Source: Candidatus Wallbacteria bacterium
GTDB taxonomy: Bacteria > Muiribacteriota > JAQTZZ01
DNA: 27,632 nucleotides
Reading direction: 5' to 3'
NCBI GenBank assembly: GCA_028687545.1
Contig: JAQTZZ010000054.1
Coordinates: forward strand, 1 to 27,632
The position numbers were made by a program, and so were the translations under genes. Positions within the stretch are counted from its first letter, which is position 1. Every line of letters begins with the position of its first letter. Shown piece by piece: positions 15,363 through 23,493 of this stretch. A model generated the notes under the pieces. That model made no database searches and was not told where the DNA came from. It saw only the letters and a program-made list of their open reading frames with translations.

Positions 15363-15445
15363 TATAATATGGAAAACTGTTCCAGGATGAAGCATATACC
15401 GGCTGACCTGAGAAAGCAGATACTGCCTTAAAAAGGAGGAGAGAA

Positions 15446-16219
15446 ATGGTTTCCGCAAGGCTTTTCCTGATTTTTTGCCTTTTCGCTCCGGCCCTCTACG
15501 CCGATACAGTGACCGTGGGGACCCTGACTGATTACCCTCCCTATTGTTTTGACAAGGAGAACGCCAAGCCTGACTATGAGGAAGTGATTCCACCTGGAAC
15601 GGATTCGGTGAGGCTCCAGGGCTATTCCTGGGATGTCGTCAGGGAAAGCTTCCAGGCCATGGACTGCACCATCAGGCTGATCGTCTCGCCCTGGAAGCGC
15701 TGCCTGCATTACCTGGAAACAGGCACGATCGAAGTCCTTTTTCCTGCCAGCAAAACCCCTGAGCGGGAAGCGAAATTCAGCTACTGCGACGAACCTGTGA
15801 ACACTGTCCAGTTCGTGATCTATATTCCCAAAGCCGTGGAATTCAAATGGGATTCCCTGGAATCCATGGACGGGAAAAGCATTGCTGCCATGCGGGACTG
15901 GAATTACGGCGAAAAATGGAAAGCTGACGGCAAAATCAGCAAGGAATATGTTGATTCGATCATCCAGACCTTCAAGATCCTGGACAAAAACCGGGTGTTC
16001 GGGATCGCAGGATACGATATTCCTTTCGATTACACACTGAAGCAGAACGGCATTTCCGACAAATACCGGAAGCTGCCCCCGTTCGACGCTGAGTTCGAAT
16101 ACCTGATCGGCAGCAAAAGCAATCCTTCAGCACAAAAAATTCTGGACCTTTATCTGCAGGGCAGAAAAAAGATCGAACAGAACGGGATTTTTTCCAAAAT
16201 CAAGAGCAAGTGGATGTGA
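15446..16219 (+). CDS. Periplasmic solute-binding protein, amino-acid (SBP_bac_3) type, without transporter genes
   Basis: The 257 residues start with a signal peptide cut after A19 (FAPALYA, then DTVTV). The mature part opens with VTVGTLTDYPPYCF, as in family-3 binding proteins. The ligand-carboxylate arginine is probably R107 in KTPEREAKFSYCDEPV, and the second lobe has GIAGYDIPFDYT near 186-197. Such proteins capture amino acids or small organic acids in the periplasm. No permease or ATPase gene lies nearby. Instead a membrane histidine kinase starts 31 bp downstream, so a sensing role is more likely than uptake, as inferred for other orphan binding proteins. AAAAAGGAGGAG just before the ATG gives very strong translation initiation. 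The ligand cannot be told. Confidence 0.85.
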   Translation: MVSARLFLIFCLFAPALYADTVTVGTLTDYPPYCFDKENAKPDYEEVIPPGTDSVRLQGYSWDVVRESFQAMDCTIRLIVSPWKRCLHYLETGTIEVLFPASKTPEREAKFSYCDEPVNTVQFVIYIPKAVEFKWDSLESMDGKSIAAMRDWNYGEKWKADGKISKEYVDSIIQTFKILDKNRVFGIAGYDIPFDYTLKQNGISDKYRKLPPFDAEFEYLIGSKSNPSAQKILDLYLQGRKKIEQNGIFSKIKSKWM

Positions 16220-16250
16220 ATGTGTCAAAGCCTGACCTGAACCAAATCGC

Positions 16251-19200
16251 TTGAAGAGACGACAGACTCTGAATTTTCGTTTCAATTTCGCCCTGATCGC
16301 GGTCGTGACCGGGATCCTGCTTGTTTTTTCCTTTCTGATCGGTTTTTACAATTATTCCAGGAGCAGGTCGGACCTGACCGAACGTCTGGACAATGAGATA
16401 AAACTGGCTGTGATCAGCCTGTCTACCGCATTCTGGCAGATGAACGAACAATCGATGGAAGATGTGACAGATGCTCTGTTTCTTGATAAGACAGTTGTTT
16501 TCGCCCAGATCGTGGAGGGCAGAGAAATAATCCATAAAAGGGTTCTGGCTTCTAAGTATGAAGACAAGGACTTGTCTTTTTTCCTGGCTTCTCATCAATT
16601 TCAAGTTCTGACTGAGCCGATCGTCAAAGACGGGGAAAAACTTGGAGCCCTGCAGGTCGTCATCGACGGCAGCACGATCACAATGGAGCTCATCTCCAAC
16701 ATCCTGATCATCGCAGCCCTGACCCTGATCCTGATTCTAGCCATTTCCCTGACTACCATCTTTATTACAAGGAAATACATTCTGCAGCCGATCCTGGAAT
16801 TGAAGGAAGCTGCCACGCTGATCGCCGGCGGACACCTGGAAACATCCATCAATCTTTCGGATAATGACGAACTCGGCGACCTGTCCAGAAGCCTCGACGG
16901 CATGCGCATCTCGATCAAGGATCTTTTTCACACTCTCAAGAAAGCAGAAGAAAAATACCGTAATATTTTTGAAAATTCCAGGGAAGGGATCTTCCAGGTT
17001 ACAATCGACGGAGATTTTCTGGCTGCCAACGACTTTTTGGCAAAAATTCTGGGATATGCAACCAAAGAAGAACTTCTGTCAGATCCAGCTTCAGCTTTTG
17101 ACCTCTTTTTTTCCGAGGCTGAAGAGAAAGAAGAATTCTTGAACATTCTGAAGAGAACAGGTTCTGTGGCCGGCTTTGAAGCAAAACTGGAGATCATGAG
17201 CGGTGAATCGTCTTTCATCTCAATCGCAGCTCACGCAGTGTCAGACGAGTATGGAAAAACCAGGTACTATCTCGGAACGATTCAGGATATCACAGAAAAG
17301 AAACAGGCAGAGGAGATGAAGATCGCCAAGGAAGCCGCTGAAGCCGCCACCCGGGCCAAAAGTGATTTTCTGGCCAGCATGTCCCACGAAATCCGGACAC
17401 CAATGAACGCTGTGATCGGCTTTACGGAGCTGACCCTGAAAACAGAACTGACCCCCAGGCAGAAGGATTATCTAAGCAAAGCTGTCACTTCGGCCCGGGC
17501 GCTGTTAGGAATTATCAACGATCTGCTGGATTTTTCCAAAATCGAGGCCGGCAAGCTCGAAGTGGAGTTGATTCCATTCAATCTGGAAGAAACTTTAGAC
17601 AGCGTAGCTGGTATCATCAGCCTCAAGGCCGAGGAAAAAGGGCTGGAAATCCTGTTTCACACTGAAACCGACGTACCTCTAAATCTGGTCGGAGATCCTC
17701 TCCGACTCAGCCAGATCCTGATCAACCTCTGCAACAATGCAGTGAAATTCACGGAAAAGGGTGAAATCATCATTGCCACTAAGCTTCTTGATCCTCAAGC
17801 ACAGGAATCAGAGGTGACTTTGCAGTTTTCTGTGACTGATTCAGGAATCGGCCTTACACCGGATCAGATCGACAAGCTTTTCCAGTCTTTCAGCCAGGCA
17901 GAAACTTCCATAGCACGCAAGTATGGAGGGACCGGATTGGGACTCTCAATCTGCAAGCATCTCTGCGAAATCATGGGCGGGAAAATCTGGGTGGAAAGTA
18001 ATCCAGGTTCAGGCAGCAAGTTCTTATTCACCGCCAGGTTCAAGCAGCAGGAATCAGCCAGGATGAAATTAAATCTGCCCTCAAATCTGAAAAATCTGAA
18101 AATCCTGATCGTGGACGACAACCCGAGTGCCAGGGAAATTCTCAGTGAAATCATCTCTTCCATGTCTTTTATCGTGACCCAGGCTTCTTCCGGTCTGGAA
18201 GCCCTGGCTGAACTGGAGACAGCTTTCAGGAACAACAATCCCTATGACCTGGTGCTGATGGACTGGAAAATGCCTGGCATGGACGGGATTGAGGTCACCA
18301 AGCGCCTGAAGACGATCTCCAATCTCTCCAAACCCCCTTTCATCCTGATGATCAGCGCATACGGAAGGGATGAAGTGATGCATAAAGCGTACGACGCAGG
18401 CGTAAATGGATTCCTGATCAAGCCGATTACTCCTTCGCTGCTTTTAAACACCATTCTGGAGGTCTTCAGCAGGGAGGAAGTGCCGCCCAGCAAGACCGAC
18501 GAACACAGGAAGGAATTCGTCTTTCCTGCAGGGCTCAATATTCTGCTGGTCGAAGATAATGAACTGAATCAGATACTGGCCAGAGAATTGCTGGAACAGG
18601 CGGGTCTGTCGGTAACCGTCGCAGGCAACGGCCGGGAAGGTCTGGAAGCTCTCTCTGTCCGGAAATTCGACCTGGTGCTGATGGACCTGCAGATGCCGCT
18701 CCTGGACGGTTATGAAACAACCGCTGCCCTGAGAAACGGGAACTTGGTCAATCGCGATGTTCCGATCATTGCCCTGACTGCAGACGCAGTCAGCCACGAA
18801 AAGGAAAAATGCTTTGCAGCCGGAATGGATGACTATGTCCCAAAACCGATCGATCAGGAAGAGCTTTTCACCTGCATCAGAAAATGGCTCACTGGAAGCA
18901 GCGCTTCAAGGGCTCTGGCAGGTGAAAGCAGGCCGTCCGGCAAACTGCTTGATGATTTTCTGGGTTTACTTCAAAGTTCAACCGGAATCGACACCAGGCT
19001 GGCGCTGACCCGCCTGAACGGAAACCACAGACTCTACCGGACTTTCCTCCTGAACTTCATGGAAAAATACAGGGATCTGCCTGAATCCATGGAGTTAGCC
19101 ATGGAGAAGCACGTTCTGGAAGAAGTCAGCCGCAAGAGCCATACGCTAAAGGGCCTGGCCGGTAATATCGGCGCCGAGCGGCTGCAGAACCTTGCGGCAG

Positions 19201-19583
19201 AAATCGAGGCAGGCGCAAAATCCGGGGAGCTGACTCAGTCTGAACTGTCAGAATTCCTTACAGAGTTCAGGCGGATCATGTCCGGACTTGGAGCCGCTTT
19301 CCATGGGGAAACCCGTCAGAAATCACACGGAGCAGTGGCGACCGGACCGGCTGTGAATCCGGAACTGATCAGGAAAAAAATCACGCTCTTAAATCTCCTG
19401 ATTGAAGAAGGAAACTTTGAGGCGATTTCAAATCTCAGGGAGCTGAGAAGCTTGATCGCCAACCCGCTGCTGCAGCAGACCCTGCAGAAAATGGAAGATC
19501 TGCTCGGCAACTATGATTTTGAAAACGCCCAGGTCCTTTTTCTGGAAATCAGGAACGACCTGATCAGTGAAACGGAGGGATAA
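16251..19583 (+). CDS. Hybrid sensor histidine kinase with two receiver domains and an HPt domain
   Basis: The 1110 residues contain a membrane helix (about 12-32), a periplasmic sensor segment (about 33-150), a second helix (151-172), HAMP (about 173-228), PAS (about 233-350), HisKA with phospho-acceptor H379 in SMSHEIRTPMN, and HATPase_c (N495, DSGIG 530-534, GGTGLGL 559-565). Then come REC1 (acidic D622/D623, acceptor D671, K724), REC2 (E768/D769, acceptor D812, K865) and HPt (H964 in KSHTLKG). About 90 further residues are unassigned. All phosphorelay residues are intact, giving a BarA/EvgS-like multistep relay. The start is TTG at 16251: a TGA at 16233 blocks longer forms and the first helix begins just after. 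No ribosome site is visible, so coupling to the upstream binding-protein gene is likely. The HPt probably passes phosphate to the next gene's receiver. Confidence 0.93.
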   Translation: MKRRQTLNFRFNFALIAVVTGILLVFSFLIGFYNYSRSRSDLTERLDNEIKLAVISLSTAFWQMNEQSMEDVTDALFLDKTVVFAQIVEGREIIHKRVLASKYEDKDLSFFLASHQFQVLTEPIVKDGEKLGALQVVIDGSTITMELISNILIIAALTLILILAISLTTIFITRKYILQPILELKEAATLIAGGHLETSINLSDNDELGDLSRSLDGMRISIKDLFHTLKKAEEKYRNIFENSREGIFQVTIDGDFLAANDFLAKILGYATKEELLSDPASAFDLFFSEAEEKEEFLNILKRTGSVAGFEAKLEIMSGESSFISIAAHAVSDEYGKTRYYLGTIQDITEKKQAEEMKIAKEAAEAATRAKSDFLASMSHEIRTPMNAVIGFTELTLKTELTPRQKDYLSKAVTSARALLGIINDLLDFSKIEAGKLEVELIPFNLEETLDSVAGIISLKAEEKGLEILFHTETDVPLNLVGDPLRLSQILINLCNNAVKFTEKGEIIIATKLLDPQAQESEVTLQFSVTDSGIGLTPDQIDKLFQSFSQAETSIARKYGGTGLGLSICKHLCEIMGGKIWVESNPGSGSKFLFTARFKQQESARMKLNLPSNLKNLKILIVDDNPSAREILSEIISSMSFIVTQASSGLEALAELETAFRNNNPYDLVLMDWKMPGMDGIEVTKRLKTISNLSKPPFILMISAYGRDEVMHKAYDAGVNGFLIKPITPSLLLNTILEVFSREEVPPSKTDEHRKEFVFPAGLNILLVEDNELNQILARELLEQAGLSVTVAGNGREGLEALSVRKFDLVLMDLQMPLLDGYETTAALRNGNLVNRDVPIIALTADAVSHEKEKCFAAGMDDYVPKPIDQEELFTCIRKWLTGSSASRALAGESRPSGKLLDDFLGLLQSSTGIDTRLALTRLNGNHRLYRTFLLNFMEKYRDLPESMELAMEKHVLEEVSRKSHTLKGLAGNIGAERLQNLAAEIEAGAKSGELTQSELSEFLTEFRRIMSGLGAAFHGETRQKSHGAVATGPAVNPELIRKKITLLNLLIEEGNFEAISNLRELRSLIANPLLQQTLQKMEDLLGNYDFENAQVLFLEIRNDLISETEG

Positions 19584-19588
19584 TCCAG

Positions 19589-20500
19589 ATGCCGGAAGAA
19601 AAGCAGACCATCCTGATCGTCGACGACGAACCGCTCAATATAGAGATTCTCAGCCAGACCCTGAGCGTAGGCTACAGGATACTGATCGCCAAGAACGGGC
19701 TGCAGGCCATTTTCCGCCTGAAAAAAAACAATGTCGACCTGATCCTTTTAGACATCATCATGCCTGAAATGAACGGGCACGAGGTCTGCAGGCTGATCAA
19801 AGCCAATGAAAATACCAAACACATCCCGATCATTTTCATCACTTCCATGAGCGACAGCGAGGATGAAGCCAAGGGGTTGCAGCTCGGGGCCGTTGATTAC
19901 ATCACCAAACCTTTCTATCTGCCGATCGTGAACTCCCGGGTCAAGACTCATCTGGATCTGAAACTGAAAACCGATATGCTGGAGCAGCTCGTATCTCTGG
20001 ACGGGCTGACCAACATCAGCAACCGCAGAAGATTCGATGAGAAGATGCAGGAGGAATGGAACCGCTCCAAGCGGAAGAAAGCACCTCTTTCATTGTTAAT
20101 GATCGACGTGGACTGCTTTAAAAATTTCAACGACCATTATGGCCATTCCGCCGGGGACGACTGCCTGCGGCAGATTGCCAGCGTCCTCAGGACCACATTC
20201 ACCCGCGCTGGAGATCTTGTCGCCAGATACGGGGGCGAGGAATTCATGGTGATTTTGCCTGAAATCGACGGGACTGGCCTGGAAAACATGGCGGCAGAGC
20301 TTGCCCGGAATGTCGTTGCCCTGAAAGTCCCGCACCAGAAATCCGTTGCAGCGGAATTCGTGACCATCAGCATCGGCGGCGTTACCTCCATCCCGGACCA
20401 GAGCTGCTCAGGTCCGCAGGAGCTGGTAGAAGCCGCGGACACGATGCTTTACAAAGCCAAGGCTGACGGCAGGAACTGCATCCGGACCGTTGTCATGTAG
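19589..20500 (+). CDS. Response regulator with GGDEF diguanylate cyclase domain
   Basis: The 303 residues carry a receiver domain (1-125; acidic D12/D13, acceptor D55 in LILLDIIMPEMNG, K107) and a GGDEF domain (about 135-300). The active site is GGEEF (215-219). An RxxD inhibitory site (RAGD, 206-209) lies five residues upstream, so the enzyme should make cyclic di-GMP from two GTP and be inhibited by its product. The layout is REC-GGDEF, as in Rrp1/WspR-type regulators. The ATG follows the kinase stop by 5 bp, with GGAGGG inside the kinase end. That strongly suggests it is the kinase's output partner. Possible targets in this window are the pilus/secretion ATPase and surface functions, which is inference. 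Confidence 0.94.
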   Translation: MPEEKQTILIVDDEPLNIEILSQTLSVGYRILIAKNGLQAIFRLKKNNVDLILLDIIMPEMNGHEVCRLIKANENTKHIPIIFITSMSDSEDEAKGLQLGAVDYITKPFYLPIVNSRVKTHLDLKLKTDMLEQLVSLDGLTNISNRRRFDEKMQEEWNRSKRKKAPLSLLMIDVDCFKNFNDHYGHSAGDDCLRQIASVLRTTFTRAGDLVARYGGEEFMVILPEIDGTGLENMAAELARNVVALKVPHQKSVAAEFVTISIGGVTSIPDQSCSGPQELVEAADTMLYKAKADGRNCIRTVVM

Positions 20501-20675
20501 CTGATAATTTCAAGTGCTTAATTTTGAATTTTGAATTACTGATTTTAATTCACTTTGACTTTTCTTTAGATTCAATATTTAGAATCTGAATTTAAAATTT
20601 TCTATTGTAACAAATATTTTGCAGGTCTTTTCCCCTGGAAATGATTATTTGCCGGTATTGTTGATAATAAAAGCG

Positions 20676-20705
20676 AAGACTCGATCGATTTCATTTTCGA
20701 GGCTT
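20676..20705 (+). promoter_or_regulatory. Leader hairpin upstream of the NlpC/P60-like gene
   Basis: AAGACTCGA (20676-20684) pairs with TCGAGGCTT (20697-20705), 8 of 9 positions, around a 12-nt loop. It ends about 4 nt before the GAGGGGG ribosome site. The rest of the 219-bp gap (20501-20719) is AT-rich; I see no gene or clear promoter in it. Confidence 0.3.
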
Positions 20706-20719
20706 GCTGAGGGGGAAAT

Positions 20720-22126
20720 GTGAAGATCATCTCAATTTTACTGGTAATCTTTTTCTGTCAGTATACTTTGCTGGGGATCACGCCGGACAATGCATTGATC
20801 GTCGAAAAAGCGAGAGGCGCAGTCGGTGCTACTTCTGTTCTTTATGGAGTGGAGCTTCAGAGCGAATTCCTCGATTACGGGAACCTGGCATGCGCCACAG
20901 TGGTTTCGGCCATACTCAAAGCTTCCGGCCACCTGAAAAAAGTTCACCCGAGCTGCGTCGGCCTGAAAACGGCACTGGAAGATTTAGGCTGGAAGGCAGT
21001 ACCCAAGGATGATTTCAGCCAGTTCACAGGTGGCGATGTTATTTTCTGGCATTACAGCAATCCTGATCGTCCCGCTCACACCGGAGTATTAGTTGAGCAG
21101 AGGGTTGATGTCGAAAATGCCTCCATCGGGAGCTTTGATCCCTATTCCAACCGCGTGATCGAGAGGGACGCCATCAAGAATCGAAAAATCTTTTTCGTGC
21201 TGAGTCCAAGTAGTGCGAGTCCTTCTCCAAGCCCCAATCCCGCACCGGCTCCAAACCCGGCGCCACAGCCGAATCCTGCCCCTCAGCCACAACCTCAACC
21301 GCCGGACGACGATTCCGACTCTTCACTCGAAACAGCCTGGGAATCAGATCTGGCCTTTGGGCTGAAGGATACGATAAATCTGTTTTTCCAGAATTCACTG
21401 GGGCAGGTGTTTCAGAGTCTCCTGCCCATGATCGCCCAGGCACTCAACAGTTTGACAATTGATGTTTTAAAAGATTCCATGAATTGCTTCGGCTGTCCAT
21501 CCTGGATGAAAATGGATAAATTCCTGATCAGATCCCAGGTCGGGGAACTCAGCAGGATTGATTCCCTTTCGCTGGAACAATATCTGAACTCGATCTGCGG
21601 GATCTGCGAAACAAGAGGCAACCTGAATGGGAACTGCTCGCAAACTGCTTCTCTGGCTAAAATTCTGGAGCGGGTGTCAGATCTCAATCTTACCACCATG
21701 GCAGTCAGTTCCAATGATTCTCAGAACGAAGCTAAAATCTCGGAACAGATTTTAGCCACAAAATCAACCTGCTCTGATTATCTTCATCATTCCCTGAAAA
21801 CCACTTCATATTCCGGAAGACTTTCAGGGAATGACCTGGCCAGATTTACAGGCAATGTTCTCGCGCAAATCTGCGGAGCCAGTTCTCTTGACCTTGATCC
21901 CAGAACAGTTCTGGAAAAATCGGCAGGCTGTCTTGCAGAGCGGAATAATTTTTTAAATGCGTCGGCTGCAGGAATTGAGAAAAAAATCGGAGATCTTGAA
22001 ACATGTCTCGCTTCGCGGGAAACCAGTTACAGGGAGAAGCAACTGAGCGGAAAAGAAACCGGCATAGACTATGAGGATATCAAAAGCCTGCGCAGGGAAA
22101 TCATGAGCCTGAAATATGGAAAGTAA
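20720..22126 (+). CDS. Secreted NlpC/P60-like cysteine hydrolase with proline linker and cysteine-rich C-terminal domain
   Basis: The start is GTG at 20720 with GAGGGGG about 5 nt upstream; the overlapping ATG reads into TGA at once. A signal peptide covers about residues 1-20 (MKIISILLVIFFCQYTLLG). Residues 25-162 look like a papain-like NlpC/P60 or CHAP-type fold: C58 in YGNLACATVV as nucleophile and H120 in GDVIFWHYSNPDRPAHTG as base. The third catalytic residue is not clear. Enzymes of this type cut peptidoglycan peptides. A proline/alanine/serine linker (163-197) follows, then an unrecognised helical domain (205-468) with nine cysteines, including CFGC (256-259) and CGIC (293-296). It converges on the radical SAM gene with only 8 bp between stops. 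Confidence 0.75.
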   Translation: MKIISILLVIFFCQYTLLGITPDNALIVEKARGAVGATSVLYGVELQSEFLDYGNLACATVVSAILKASGHLKKVHPSCVGLKTALEDLGWKAVPKDDFSQFTGGDVIFWHYSNPDRPAHTGVLVEQRVDVENASIGSFDPYSNRVIERDAIKNRKIFFVLSPSSASPSPSPNPAPAPNPAPQPNPAPQPQPQPPDDDSDSSLETAWESDLAFGLKDTINLFFQNSLGQVFQSLLPMIAQALNSLTIDVLKDSMNCFGCPSWMKMDKFLIRSQVGELSRIDSLSLEQYLNSICGICETRGNLNGNCSQTASLAKILERVSDLNLTTMAVSSNDSQNEAKISEQILATKSTCSDYLHHSLKTTSYSGRLSGNDLARFTGNVLAQICGASSLDLDPRTVLEKSAGCLAERNNFLNASAAGIEKKIGDLETCLASRETSYREKQLSGKETGIDYEDIKSLRREIMSLKYGK

Positions 22127-22134
22127 GATTACTC

Positions 22135-23493
22135 TTAACGGATCTGTGTAAGATACTTTTCGGCTTCCACCTTGATCTCAGCTGGAAAATCACCTGTTGC
22201 AAGTTTGTGAAAAATCTCTCGTGAACGCTGTTTTTCCCCCAGGTTATCCAGGCAGCAGGCTAAACCTTTTAGAGCCACTGCGTCTTGAGGGTATCCTTTG
22301 AGCACCTGTTCAAACAGAGTCAGGGCTTCCCTGAATTCACCGGTGTTCTGCAGGCAGATGGCCAGATGTTTGGCGGCCTCGATCAGGTATGGATTAAAGT
22401 TATAGGCTTCCCTGAATCCTGTGATCGCCCCGGCAAAATCGTTCTGCCGGAACCGGTTCAGTCCTTCGGAAAAAGGAGCTGTGAATAAACCGGGAAACTC
22501 TATCCGATATTTTTCCACTCTGTCCGGGGAAAGCCAGTTTCCTTGAGGAATAGTGCGGCTGGTCTGAAAACAATGTCTGCAGATTTCCATTTCCCTGTAA
22601 TCTCCTGCCAGGTCAAAGGTCCGGTAGGAATTGATCACAGGTCCGTTCCAGATTTCAAGGAGTGACTGGTCCAGCGCGTTACCGATTACAAATCTGCCCA
22701 TTTTCTCGCCGGTACAGCAGGGCGTGACGTTTCCGTTGAAATTGACAGCCAGCAGATCGTAGAGAAAAGCACAGGGCTTGCGGCACCCTTCTTCATTCGG
22801 AATGCAGGTCAGTTCCAGAGGCAGCTTTCCCTGCCTGACCATCTCATGATAAAACCGGTCTGTCTTCTCCTGTTCGGCTCTGGTTTCAGCCACGAAGGGA
22901 AAAACGATGATCCTGTCGCACTTTTCTTTTCGCGTCAGGCTGATTTTTTCGCCTGCTGCAGCAAAATAATCTTTCCAGCAGGCGATGAATTGCTCCATTT
23001 CAGTCAGGTTTTCAGGCATCAGTATGAACTGAAGATCAACGAAAGGCTTCCTGCCCTTCCTCAATTCCAGAAATTTTCTCACATTTGAAAGCACGAGTTC
23101 AAAATCTCCGCCGATTCTCAGCTTTTGATAAGTTGCTTTTGTGGCAGCATCCAGCGAGATGAAAACACGCTTGAAGATGCCGGATTCGATGATGGTGAGG
23201 GATTTCCGTTCATCGAGCAGCATTGCGTTGGTGGAAAGAGTAAAAAGAGCAGGCAGATTTTTTGCGGCCGCTGTCACAATCATGGAATCGAATTCCGGGT
23301 GCAGCAGCGGCTCTCCGATGTTGAAAAGGCCAATTTCTTCCAGATCCGGAAATTCAGTCAGCTGTTCCAGGATTCTCTGGAAAAGTGCAGTATTCATTAA
23401 GCCCAGCAGAGCTTCTTTTCTGTATGAACAGAATGAACAACGCAGGTTGCAGCAGGTGGAGAGTTCGATCCGGATGCGGCGTGGCTTGATCAA
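22135..23493 (-). CDS. Radical SAM/SPASM protein with C-terminal TPR repeats
   Basis: The cluster-binding motif is CNLRCSFC (C15, C19, C22), followed by FNIGEPLLHPEF (57-68) for SAM binding and FISLDAA (111-117). A SPASM-type C-terminal iron-sulfur region has cysteines at 241, 259, 260, 305 and 308 (NGNVTPCC, EICRHCF). Residues about 340-450 are two to three TPR units (FRQNDFAGAITGFREAYNFN and following). SPASM enzymes usually modify peptides or proteins, and a fused TPR suggests a protein-binding role. The start is TTG in a 4-base TTGA overlap with the stop of the upstream TPR gene, a sign of translational coupling. The substrate is unknown. Confidence 0.88.
   Translation of the reverse strand: MIKPRRIRIELSTCCNLRCSFCSYRKEALLGLMNTALFQRILEQLTEFPDLEEIGLFNIGEPLLHPEFDSMIVTAAAKNLPALFTLSTNAMLLDERKSLTIIESGIFKRVFISLDAATKATYQKLRIGGDFELVLSNVRKFLELRKGRKPFVDLQFILMPENLTEMEQFIACWKDYFAAAGEKISLTRKEKCDRIIVFPFVAETRAEQEKTDRFYHEMVRQGKLPLELTCIPNEEGCRKPCAFLYDLLAVNFNGNVTPCCTGEKMGRFVIGNALDQSLLEIWNGPVINSYRTFDLAGDYREMEICRHCFQTSRTIPQGNWLSPDRVEKYRIEFPGLFTAPFSEGLNRFRQNDFAGAITGFREAYNFNPYLIEAAKHLAICLQNTGEFREALTLFEQVLKGYPQDAVALKGLACCLDNLGEKQRSREIFHKLATGDFPAEIKVEAEKYLTQIR

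Noticed and set aside
20704-21012. 102-codon frame overlapping the NlpC-like gene start
   Set aside because: The overlapping frame from 20720 encodes a signal peptide and hydrolase motifs with a strong ribosome site. This one does not.
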